A DNA stretch of 64,000 nucleotides from Stemphylium vesicarium. Its lineage: Eukaryota > Ascomycota > Dothideomycetes > Pleosporales > Pleosporaceae. Below the pieces are notes generated by a model. The model was not told the DNA's origin. It saw only the letters and a list, made by a program, of their open reading frames with translations, and did no database searches. The translations under genes and the position numbers were made by a program. Of this stretch, positions 53,822 to 62,837 are shown piece after piece. The stretch lies in contig QXCR01000041.1 in NCBI GenBank assembly GCA_004380135.1, positions 62,001-126,000 on the forward strand, read 5' to 3'. The first letter of the stretch is position 1, and each line of letters starts with the position of its first letter.

Positions 53822-56179
53822 TTACATGACGGCACCTTTGTCGCGCAGCAGCTTCACCACCGTCTCGTGGCCTCTAGCTGAAGCCGCTTGGAGTGCATTG
53901 CCGAAGCGCCCACCCTGCGCGTTGACGTCGACGCCCTTGTTTAGCAGCAGCTTCACCACCGTCTCGTGGCCTCTAACTGAAGCCGCTTGGAGTGCATTGC
54001 CGTAGAATCCACCCCGCGCGTTGACCTCGGCGCCCCTGTCCAGCAGCAGCTTCATCACCGTCTCGTGGCCTCCATCTGAAGCCGCTTGGAGTGCATTGCC
54101 GTACTCTCCACCCTGCGCGTTGACCTCGGCGCCCCTGTCCAGCAGCAGCTTCACCACCGTCTCGTGGCCTCCATCTGAAGCCGCTTGGAGTGCATTGCCG
54201 AAGCGCCCACCCTGCGCGTTGACCTCGGCGCCCCTGTCCAGCAGCAGCTTCACCACCGTCTCGTGGCCTCCATCTGAAGCCGCTTGGAGTGCATTGCCGT
54301 ACTCTCCACCCTGCGCGTTGACCTCGGCGCCCCTGTCCAGCAGCAGCTTCACCACCGTCTCGTGGCCTCTAGCTGAAGCCTTGTAGAGTGCGTTGCCATA
54401 GAGTCCACCCTGCGCGTTGACCTCGGCGCCCTTGTTCAGTAGCAGCTTCACCACCGTCTCGTGGCCTCTAGCTGAAGCCGCTTGGAATGCATTGCCGTAC
54501 TCTCCACCCTGCGCGTTGACCTCGGCGCCCTTGTTCAGCAGCAGCTTCACCACCGTCTCGTGGCCTCTAGCTGAAGCCGCTTGGAGTGCATTGCCGTACT
54601 CTCCACCCTGCGCGTTGACCTCGGCGCCCCTGTCCAGCAGCAGCTTCACCACCGTCTCGTGGCCTCTAGCTGAAGCCTTGTAGAGTGCGTTGCCGTAGAG
54701 TCCACCCTGCGCGTTGACCTCGGCGCCCCTGTCCAGCAGCAGCTTCGCCATCGTCTCGTGGCCTCTAGCTGAAGCCTTGTAGAGTGCGTTGCCATAGAGT
54801 CCACCATGCGCGTTGACCTCGGCGCCCTTGTTCAGCAGCAGCTTCACCACCGTCTCGTGGCCTCTAACTGAAGTCGCCTGGAGCGCGTTGATAACCCCTT
54901 TTGTCACCTTAGCTTCGATGTCGCATTGTTCAAGAAGAAGGATTATGATGTCCATCCCGCTTCTCTTGTTTTCTGCAGCGGCTTTGACCACTGCTTCTGT
55001 AACCTCCACTTCGCTTCTGCGTTTTTTGAGAAAAAGACGCATGATATCCCTCCCACTTTTTTCGTTTCCTACGGCGCCTTTGATCATGTCCTCTGACAGT
55101 GGTACCTCGAGTCCTCGCCGCATAAGAAAATGCTCTACCCCTCCTATATCAGATTTTTCTACAACTTCTAAGAAAGATGTAGCATTTCGAGAGGTAAGAT
55201 CCTCTAAGAGCTCTGGCATTGTCTCGTAGGGAACATCTGATGGTCCAAATAAGAACAAAGAAGTATCGCGGATCACTTCCTGAAGACCTCTCGTATAGTC
55301 TGGACGTAGGCCATTGGTGTCGTAAGCGTCTGAAGATATGCCTAGTAAGGCGTAGACTTTGTCGCGTGGATCACTCGCTTCGCTTTCGCTGAACTTCAGC
55401 AAAAGGTTGTACAGGTCTCTGCTCTCGTACCACCAGGTCTCCTCTCGTAAGCGACCAGGCATGATGTCTAAGACAGCTTGACAATGGCGTTCCGGCTTGG
55501 CGCCTATGAGCGACGGTGCCAGAGCAAAGGTGCGTGCCCGGACAGATTTAGCGCCGCACCAGACACTCGCTTTCTTCGCATTGGCTATTTCCTGTAAGAT
55601 CCAAACTCTTCTGAACCAAGGTCTCCCCAAGAGCATATCTAAGCCTTTACGTGGCTCAACATCTGGATCTTGGCGAACCAGTAGCCAGAAAGTGGTCCAC
55701 TGTGCCAGGTCCCAATGTCTGTGCCCCTGCATTGAACTATGTTCTTCCAGTCGCTGAAGAGAATCCATAAGGATATTAGTTTCCTCCGTTGCTTGACCTA
55801 ACCAGACAACCACCTCCTCAGCTTGCGAATAGATCTTGCACATTTGTTGAACTTGATGTCCTCGCTCCCTTCTGTTATCTTGATCGATACAAATAGCATC
55901 AACCCAGAGTACTCTGTCTATATCTTCCGAGCGAAGATGTTGAAGGGCTAAGTGTAGGTTTTCAGTAACATCAAATGTCTTCCCATTGACCATCATAGTA
56001 GAAGTCTTGTCCGTGCCGCCCCAGGTATACGATAAAGCATCGTACGGAATAGTGTCGGTACCATCGAGGTAGGCCTGATACAGCATACACTCGATGGCCG
56101 GCCCTTTGCCTCGTAATAACTGTAGAAGTCGAAATGCGGGACGCTCGAGATCGATCGGCTCGTAGACAAATATTTCCAT
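53822..56179 (-). CDS. HET-domain ankyrin-repeat protein (cargo of TIR element)
   Basis: Intronless 785-aa frame, ATG at 56179. An N-terminal HET domain (about 46-205) has DALSYTWGG, RVLWVDAICIDQDNRRERGHQVQQM, YSQAEEVVVWLG and RPWFRRVWILQEI; DPRDKVYALLGI (about 270) is the usual post-HET segment. Degenerate ankyrin-like units cover about 330-438. From 439 to the end come ten complete 33-residue ankyrin repeats and a partial eleventh. Each is RGHETVVKLLLxxGAEVNAQ-like with only a few variable positions (NK/DR, GGEY/GGLY/GGRF, QAA/YKA). Architecture matches non-self-recognition proteins: an effector (cell-death) domain plus a repeat sensor. The complete frame contrasts with the decayed genes around it. 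Confidence 0.9.
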   Translation of the reverse strand: MEIFVYEPIDLERPAFRLLQLLRGKGPAIECMLYQAYLDGTDTIPYDALSYTWGGTDKTSTMMVNGKTFDVTENLHLALQHLRSEDIDRVLWVDAICIDQDNRRERGHQVQQMCKIYSQAEEVVVWLGQATEETNILMDSLQRLEEHSSMQGHRHWDLAQWTTFWLLVRQDPDVEPRKGLDMLLGRPWFRRVWILQEIANAKKASVWCGAKSVRARTFALAPSLIGAKPERHCQAVLDIMPGRLREETWWYESRDLYNLLLKFSESEASDPRDKVYALLGISSDAYDTNGLRPDYTRGLQEVIRDTSLFLFGPSDVPYETMPELLEDLTSRNATSFLEVVEKSDIGGVEHFLMRRGLEVPLSEDMIKGAVGNEKSGRDIMRLFLKKRRSEVEVTEAVVKAAAENKRSGMDIIILLLEQCDIEAKVTKGVINALQATSVRGHETVVKLLLNKGAEVNAHGGLYGNALYKASARGHETMAKLLLDRGAEVNAQGGLYGNALYKASARGHETVVKLLLDRGAEVNAQGGEYGNALQAASARGHETVVKLLLNKGAEVNAQGGEYGNAFQAASARGHETVVKLLLNKGAEVNAQGGLYGNALYKASARGHETVVKLLLDRGAEVNAQGGEYGNALQAASDGGHETVVKLLLDRGAEVNAQGGRFGNALQAASDGGHETVVKLLLDRGAEVNAQGGEYGNALQAASDGGHETVMKLLLDRGAEVNARGGFYGNALQAASVRGHETVVKLLLNKGVDVNAQGGRFGNALQAASARGHETVVKLLRDKGAVM
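53825..54865 (-). repeat. Tandem 99-bp ankyrin-encoding repeats (ten and a half)
   Basis: Near-identical 99-bp units in tandem. Copies differ mainly at a few codons (Asn-Lys versus Asp-Arg; Glu-Tyr, Leu-Tyr or Arg-Phe; Gln-Ala-Ala versus Tyr-Lys-Ala). The unit also reads open on the opposite strand, an effect of codon bias only. Confidence 0.92.
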
Positions 56180-56865
56180 CTGTGCCCTACACTGGAATAC
56201 TTCGTCATTAGTTGAGGGTCCAAGGCTAAGAAGATAGAGGCTAGGTTACCTGGCTCTGATAGTATAGAGCTACAGAATTCGACAAGGGTAATAGGAAGAG
56301 GACATACACCAAGTCCTCAACTATTAAAGGTAAGCATTACTTGTGTTTCTAGAAATGTTGGCTCAGAGTACGTTGTGAGCTGAACAGCACAAGACAGAAG
56401 CATAGCGGGGTGGCAGAGCCGAAGGCATGAGCTACTAAGTGTGGTAGTGCAAGGCTGAACTTATGCAACGCTCACTCCGCTTGCCAAAGCCTAGACTCGG
56501 ATTTTGGTACTCTGTATCATGCCATGCCCGCTATGTGAGACCTGCCTACCTTGTTCTTTAGACGCCACATAACTCGTGATATTCTCCTTCAACAAGGTGA
56601 AGCAATATCCGGCTACTGCTTAGTGTATGCATTGGTTACGATGTGATCGGGAAGTACGAGGACGTGGTGGGTTGGACGAGGGATCAACGGCGGGTCTGCA
56701 GAGCTAGAGGGCGGCGCGATGGTTTATCTCTATGGCGTGGAAACGTTCGCGTTAGCTATAAATATCTATTGCACTGCGTCTCGAAGTGGCATAATAGCTG
56801 TGTCGGAAGCTAGCTGCGGATTCCACGCTGGATGTGTTCGTTGACGCGAGCTAAACGTTGGGGCG
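56180..56865. other. Element interior upstream of HET-ankyrin gene
   Basis: Promoter side of the leftward cargo gene, between its start and the right TIR. No transposase remnant recognised. Confidence 0.5.
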
Positions 56866-57348
56866 TTTTCGGATGTCCCAGAGCGCTTGGCAAAAGTGTT
56901 GCACAGCCACACAGCTACATGGCCATAGATGTAGCGTCAGCAACGATAGATTACAGCTAAGCTGTTTCGAGCTAGGTGTGCGGGGCTTCCTTGTCTGGTA
57001 CTTCTGGCAGGCGGACTTCGAATTAGCACAGAAGCACAACAGCTTCCCGATCTCAAGCACCATGCTCGGGATAAGATGATGCTATAGTAAGCTGTAAGCT
57101 GACGGACTATTAACGAGATGCATAAGTTTTTAATGCACCTACTGCTAGCTAAAGCGAGGCGAGTGTGTAACGCTTACACTCAATTCTTGTACTGCACAGT
57201 AAGTAGAGTCTATTTCTAAATTATATAATGATAGAATAAACTTTGTATATTAAGGCTAATATCCCGAGAATATGGATTCTTATAACCTGTTGTTGAGGTT
57301 GTTATGTTTGGGAGTGTCGGTGGCGTCCCGTCACGTAGGGACGGACGT
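56866..57348 (-). repeat. Right terminal inverted repeat
   Basis: Inverted copy of 53164-53645. Ends GGACGT followed by TA at 57349. The pairing of the two arms would give a long foldback structure. Confidence 0.85.
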
Positions 57349-58217
57349 TAGCAGCCTTGCTTTTCATATACCACTCCATGGCATTCTGATAAAACAAAAA
57401 CACCTGTGCGTAGATTTCGGAGAAAAGCCCGCGTATTGCTTTTGTGCGAATGAGGATTAAGATCTGCGCAGCCCGCGCAGCTTTGTCGGTGATCATGGTT
57501 ACAGCTTCGGATATGACCTCGGCAATCTCATTATGATTGACGCAAGCAGCAACGATGCACTTTATACCATCACATCATGCAGAGGCATAATCGTTGCTCG
57601 ATGGGAAAATTCCGAAAACAAGCTTGTGATCATCGAGTGCGCTACAGATACTCCGGAACCGTTGAACAGGCTAAGCGAAGGGGTAAGTCAAAAATATGTT
57701 TTTTTCGCTAGTATTTTGTCTTTTAAATTACCTTTCCTTGTTTTTCCTTCCATTTGCTTTCGCGACTATGGACATATTCACTAAGCGATGCAAATCCATA
57801 GGTGGTCTTGCTCCGTAAAGCTTCGTTGCCATTACTCGAGCTGGCTTTTTGCCGAATAACTTCGTGATCCTCGATTGCTGCTCTGACATTTCAAACATCT
57901 GATGGGTTTTCACAAGTGCAAGCCTGGCTGTCTCAGCCGCGTGGAAGATAGCGTCACTATCTCTAAGATCAGCCCCGGAAGATGTAGGACGTCTGCATTG
58001 GCACTAACTTGTCTTTGGCGTCTTCATACAAGGTCCGCAGCCTTGCGAGCCTCTGCTCTTCTGCTCGAGCCTTTTGCTCCTGTGCGTGGATAGCTGCGCG
58101 CTCAAAAGTTGTTTGCCCTTCAAGCTCATCTGTAAACCTCCTTACAAGAGTCATCCCAACAGCTCGCTCGTTCTCAATCTGTGAGAGCGCAGATTCGACT
58201 GTCATAGCTGAAGGCAT
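57349..58217 (-). pseudogene. NLR-like gene, 5' fragment upstream of insertion
   Basis: N-terminal part of the gene continued at 52080-53163. ATG at 58217 (MPSAMTVESALSQIENERAV), a helical Glu/Arg-rich start, then (after a probable intron with donor GTTAGT) the helix MFEMSEQQSRITKLFGKKPARVMATKLYGAR, then DHKLVFGIFPSSNDYASA, and SEIYAQVFLFYQNAMEW. An in-frame TGA (57577-57575) interrupts the segment before CDGIKCIVAAC. This stop is independent of the insertion, so the gene has decayed, or was already broken. The last codons before the element are Lys-Ser-Lys-Ala-Ala. The gene is divergent from the AAA-ATPase relic, with ~200 bp between the starts. Confidence 0.75.
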
Positions 58218-58417
58218 AATTGCGCGGGAGGAACAAAGCCAGGTTTGCGTAGAGGCTCACAGATAACACGGACGGGACCATTATCGAGTAAATGTAGTCT
58301 ACTTGCCCCTCATCTATCCACAGCGTGCAGATTCTGATTGAAAGTCCAGATCATCTCACTCCCTACGATCAGAAAGCATTCTCACTTTTTAGCATCCCTG
58401 GATTACTCCCAATCAAC

Positions 58418-61400
58418 ATGACAGCCGAAAATCCACCTTCCCCAGTCTCGATACCAGACTGCGCTGGTGCTTCTGACCTTCTCACCGAGGGTTTGAACAA
58501 CAAATCTGATTCTGAGAAGACTGCTCCTGCAGAGAATATTCGGGTGCCCGCTGAAACAGAGGGTTTCAAAACGCGAGTCGATGATGACGCCATTAGGTGA
58601 AGATGTGCCCAAGGAGGATCAAACTTTGGCCGAGAAGCATGATGTGGACTCTCCCAGAAAGAATCACTTTGAAAGGCCCTCATCGATCGCATTGGTGTAG
58701 CCATAGAGAAGGCCATAGCAGCTGGATCGTCGGACGTTCGCGCTTCGAGCGTGACGCTTAATGAGCAAGACGCCCCACGATACATAAGAGTTAAGTTTGC
58801 ATCGTCGGATTGGTACATCGTACCATGAGCGGCATGCTTCTCGTGGGAAGTAAGTATTTTGCTTTATTGTCTCACCGCACCCAACTAAATATGTCGGGAG
58901 GTGGAAGTTCTCTTGAAGCCATGGTTCTGCGAAAGTGAACAACGTCTACTCGACATTGCCAATGGAGATTCAAGTGTCTCGAATGATGAGGACGATTTTA
59001 TTCATCCGCGAGCATGGGAGGCAGTGGTTACGCGCGATAGCTTCATCACGTTCTGGCCGCATTCCGAGTTCGCAAGTGACTCAGCCGATGATGACGACAA
59101 AGACGAATATGAAGTCGAAGAAGACAAGGAGGAAAAAGAAGAAGTCAAAGAATTCGAAGACGAAGCCGAAAAGACCTATGGGTGCCGGATACAATACACG
59201 GTTCACTACTATGAAAAAAGGTCCTTGGGTGGCATAGAGAGATTCAGTATGACGAAGAATTATGAAGAGCCTCTCAAGTTCGAGGTCAGGGACGAGGTCA
59301 GGAACGACAACAATCTGCCCGTACTGGAAGAGAGAAAGAGCGTCACATCTATTAGCTACCAAGACTCTGACAATGAAAGCGATCATTTACCCCCAAAGAG
59401 AGGCAAACGTTCCGTCGAGAAGAAAGGCGATCCTTCCGACGAGAAAACAGTCAAACTTGGCCCGGACGATCATGTCACCAATGCAACTCTGAGAATTAAT
59501 TCACACCATCTGCTCAACATTCTCAGATCTGTGGTCGAATACTCAAAAGGTCCAGCTGACGGAGACTCGGATAATGTCGGCCCAGGACTATTCTATCACC
59601 CGTACAGAGTTCTGTATTGGCATCTCCCAGACTTGCTGAAATACAAAACCGACACAACAGACTTCCGTAACAGGCACGCCACGACATTCAATCAGAAGTA
59701 CGACGAGCATGTGGACCTTCTGTATAAGTATCTGGCGTCGGATGCGAGTGCAGCGGTCGAAAAATGTAAGGCACGGTCGGAAAGAAAGATTCCTGTCGTC
59801 ACATTTGCAACCCTCTGGCTGCTGCTGAAGCCGGGAAGCCAAGTATATGTGAGAGAAGATGATGGATCTTTCAATGCTTATATTGTACACAACGTGAAAG
59901 GAGGTGTTTCCGGGGTCGACAAAAACAAGATTACCGAAAGCTATCGGGTGAAAGTGTGGCATTTAGCGTTCGACGGATCAGAAATACAGCCCTGCTCTAG
60001 GAGGATAGTCATCAGTGCTTTTGACAATGAGCGGGAGATAACTAGTCTCGATATATTTCCAGCCCAGTTTATCGACGATAATGACAATGGCGAGCTGAAA
60101 GAAAAGCTTGTGAAGTGTGGCGAGAAATACTTCGCATATTCAAGAGGTCCGACATTCCTTCAATACACAGGCAGAGGACTGAATTCGAGCTCCAAGAGGG
60201 TAAGTTCAATGATTCCTGGGTATACATTGGTTCTGACATTGTGCAGTATAAATGAGCTCGGGTTGTGGTGGAGCATGTCACAGCCCCGTGGCGTGGTTCG
60301 GCATTCGGATCAGATCAGATCACCACGAGCCGAGCAATGATTCGGACAAAGTTCAAAGGTCTACTCGTATCTCGCACTGCGAGTGCAAGGATTGCCGGAT
60401 GAAATTAGGTTCACAAGAAGTCTATGCAAAGAAGCCTTTCAGCGATTACTACGACATCGTACCTAGCGAAACTACGGAACTAAGGCGACTGCATTATAAA
60501 ATCATGGCATCGCACATGTACGCGTTCATGCTGAAGGATAGAACCTACGGTAAGGGTTTGAACCCGCACACATGTATCGTAACTAACTTTGCCTCAGACC
60601 TGCTGGACGTCACAGGATTGGAACAGCCCGCAATGGCCGAAACCGCTACGGATAAGCTTGTGATGGAAACAAGTAACAAGGAGCTGATCAAAGCGATTGC
60701 GAAGATCTACACAGACCGCAATCAGTCTACTAGATTCAGTGCAAACTTCCTACATGGCAAAGGCGAGGGTTAGATTATCCTTTTGCATGGTCCCCCGGGA
60801 ACGGGCAAGACCTTGACAGCAGGTAAGCTGAATACCCAATTCTTCAAGACGATGGTAGCTGACGTTGCCCAGAATCTGTTGCCGAGTACACCAAGCGACC
60901 ACTGCTCAGCATCACTGCGGCTGATCTTGGCCATGAACCTGAACCTTTGGAAGAGATCCTTCTCCGGTACTTCAAAAGAGCTAGCGATTGGGATGCGATA
61001 GTCTTGCTGGATGAGGCAGATGTGTATCTCGAGCAGCGCACGACGCATGACCTCAAGCGCAACAGTATTGTGTCCGGTAAGAGGACTTATTATCTGCATT
61101 ATAACAATACTAACGGATTTAATAGTCTTTCTCAGGGCGCTCGACTATATCCAGGGCATACTATGCTTGACAACGAACCGCGTGGGCCATTTCGATGAGG
61201 CATTCATGTCTCGCATCCATCTGTCTCTAGGCTACGAGCCCCTCACCGAAGAATCGCGCAACACGATCTGGGACAATCTGTTCGATAAATTGGAGGAGGA
61301 CTACAAGCGCGGCGGACCTCAAATCGATTACGTGTATCACGCGAAGTCTTTCGCCCAGAGCCCCCAGAACCTGGACCTGGGGTGGAACGGAAGAGAAATT

Positions 61401-61701
61401 CGAAATGGTAAATTAGACCAATAGCAGGGACTGCAACAACATTGGTGCGCTAAACTGACATGACGTGCTATCAGCCTTCCAGACCGCTGTCGCTTTGGCC
61501 GTTTTCGATGCCAAAAGCAGTAATAGCGGCAGCCCGCCCAAGGTCGCAGAGCGCCATCTCAAGCAAGTCGTCTCCATGTCCTCGGCGTTCCGGGAGTACA
61601 TGAAAGCGACGCACGACGGCATGGATAACTCGACGTGGGTGTATAAGCACGGCAATCGTGAAGACAAATCCTCTGCTATTCCGGCTAAACGGGGAACATG
61701 A
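58418..61701 (+). pseudogene. AAA-type ATPase (fungal DUF7025 family) pseudogene
   Basis: Remnant of a large AAA ATPase. Recognisable parts are a disordered N-terminus (MTAENPPSPVSIPDC), a first conserved block (ALIDRIGVAIEKAIAAG), the DUF7025-like middle (HPRAWEAVV, FYHPYRVLYWHLPDLL, LLLKPGSQVYVREDDG, VKVWHLAFDGSEI) and the AAA domain: Walker A GPPGTGKT at 60789-60812, Walker B IVLLDEADVYLEQR near 61000-61040, and the sensor CLTTNRVGHFDEAF. Disabling changes: a frameshift near 58585-58680, stops at 58826 (TGA), 60253 (TGA, inside the ARVVVEH motif) and 60771 (TAG, six codons before Walker A). The 479-codon open segment 58901-60340 is long, so decay is recent. The role of such proteins is unknown. 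Confidence 0.8.
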
Positions 61702-62837
61702 GTGCAATGGGCAAAGGCGTCGCCCATAGTGGCACGAGGACATGTTAGAGGAATGATAGTTTGCTCTCTCGCATTGCCTTTTTCTTGTATTGATACCGCA
61801 TGTCAAACGACGTTGCGATCAAGTTGCCTCCTTCGCATCTTCACATGTGCATCATTGCACCCCTTGTCTTTGAATAGCTCTCCCGAGCTTCTCTCCTCTC
61901 CTGCCTTCTGGAAACACGCCATGCTCTTTAACGTGGTGGACGCGACGTTTATACTTGACTGAGAGAAAAAAAAGATAAGAAAAAAAGTGGCAGAAAAAAC
62001 ATCTCGATGCTTTCTACTGACGCCTTCGTATCACAAGGCCATGCTCCAAAAGAGGAGTGACATTTCGTGGCCTAATGAAAAGTATCGAATCCAGAACCCA
62101 TGCTTTCCACAGCGGCCACCTATCTAAAAAGAGCAGCAAGGCGGAAACAACATCGAATATCCTTGGGTACGTTTCTAAAGCCTCATACTCCACGAACTTT
62201 AGACAAGCGAGCGTGTGGAGTTGAGAAAAGCGAAAAGTATGGAGAACATGAAAGCATATGCTATAGTTTTCTCTTTCAGTAAGATACACTCGTCCCCAAA
62301 AATGGTGACTGCACAAGTAGATTTTGGCTAATTTTAAATAAAGACATGCGGATGATTGCCTGCCATTTTCGACCAAGACTGTCAGTGTTTGGATTGACAC
62401 AGGGAGAGAGATAGGCAATACAGATGGAAATTTCAAACGCGTCTGATGTAAACCAAGTTTTTCTTATAGACGAGGTCCTCTCGCATAGACAAACATTATA
62501 GGGTCCGTTTGTGACTTTGGAGCAAACAGAGACATAATTCCAGTTCTAGATTTTTTTAATGGAAAAGGGGAATTGAAAGGAAGGTGAGGCTGCTTAAAAT
62601 AAGAAAAAGAAAAGAGCGGAGGGGTGGTATTCATAAGGTTGGACATGTTAGGAGTGGGTGAGCTTGGCATCTTTGCCCGAAAGGCGCTTTGGACCTAGAC
62701 ATATGTTAGAAAGCATTGATGCACCGTAGCGTATGCGCGTCATTCTATTTTATTGTTCTGTCTTGGGATGTAGAATGAGATTGCGACACCAAGACATGAC
62801 AAGAGCATGGCAGTATTTCGACCAACCGCCACTATGT
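61702..62837. other. Convergent intergenic region
   Basis: AT-rich, with A runs near 61966-62000. 3' flanks of the AAA relic and the leftward SET gene. Nothing recognised. Confidence 0.5.

Larger units (their letters stand above)
53164..57348. mobile_element. 4.2-kb TIR element carrying a HET-ankyrin gene
   Basis: Both ends start ACGTCC[AG]TCCCT and are flanked by TA (53162-53163 and 57349-57350). The terminal inverted repeats are about 480 bp each. TA duplication with such ends fits the Tc1/mariner superfamily, although the TIRs are long for it, so the class is uncertain. No transposase is seen; the only intact gene is the HET-ankyrin gene at 53822-56179. The element is therefore non-autonomous and, if the cargo is part of it, a gene-carrying transposon. 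It interrupts the NLR-like gene in its coding frame. Removing 4,185 bp plus one TA restores the frame across the site (Ala-Ala-Arg-Phe). Confidence 0.85.

Noticed and set aside
54021..54683. Long plus-strand open frames with repeated TSAPLSSSSFTTVSW units
   Set aside because: Exact antisense of the ankyrin repeats in the HET gene; open only because of the codon bias of the repeat.
53825..54865. Regular 99-bp direct repeats resembling an array
   Set aside because: Units are coding, contiguous without spacers, and translate to ankyrin repeats; not a CRISPR or satellite array.
53164..57348. Interpretation of the two inverted repeats as two unrelated solo elements flanking a resident HET gene
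   Set aside because: The single TA pair and exact in-frame rejoining of the NLR-like gene indicate insertion as one unit.
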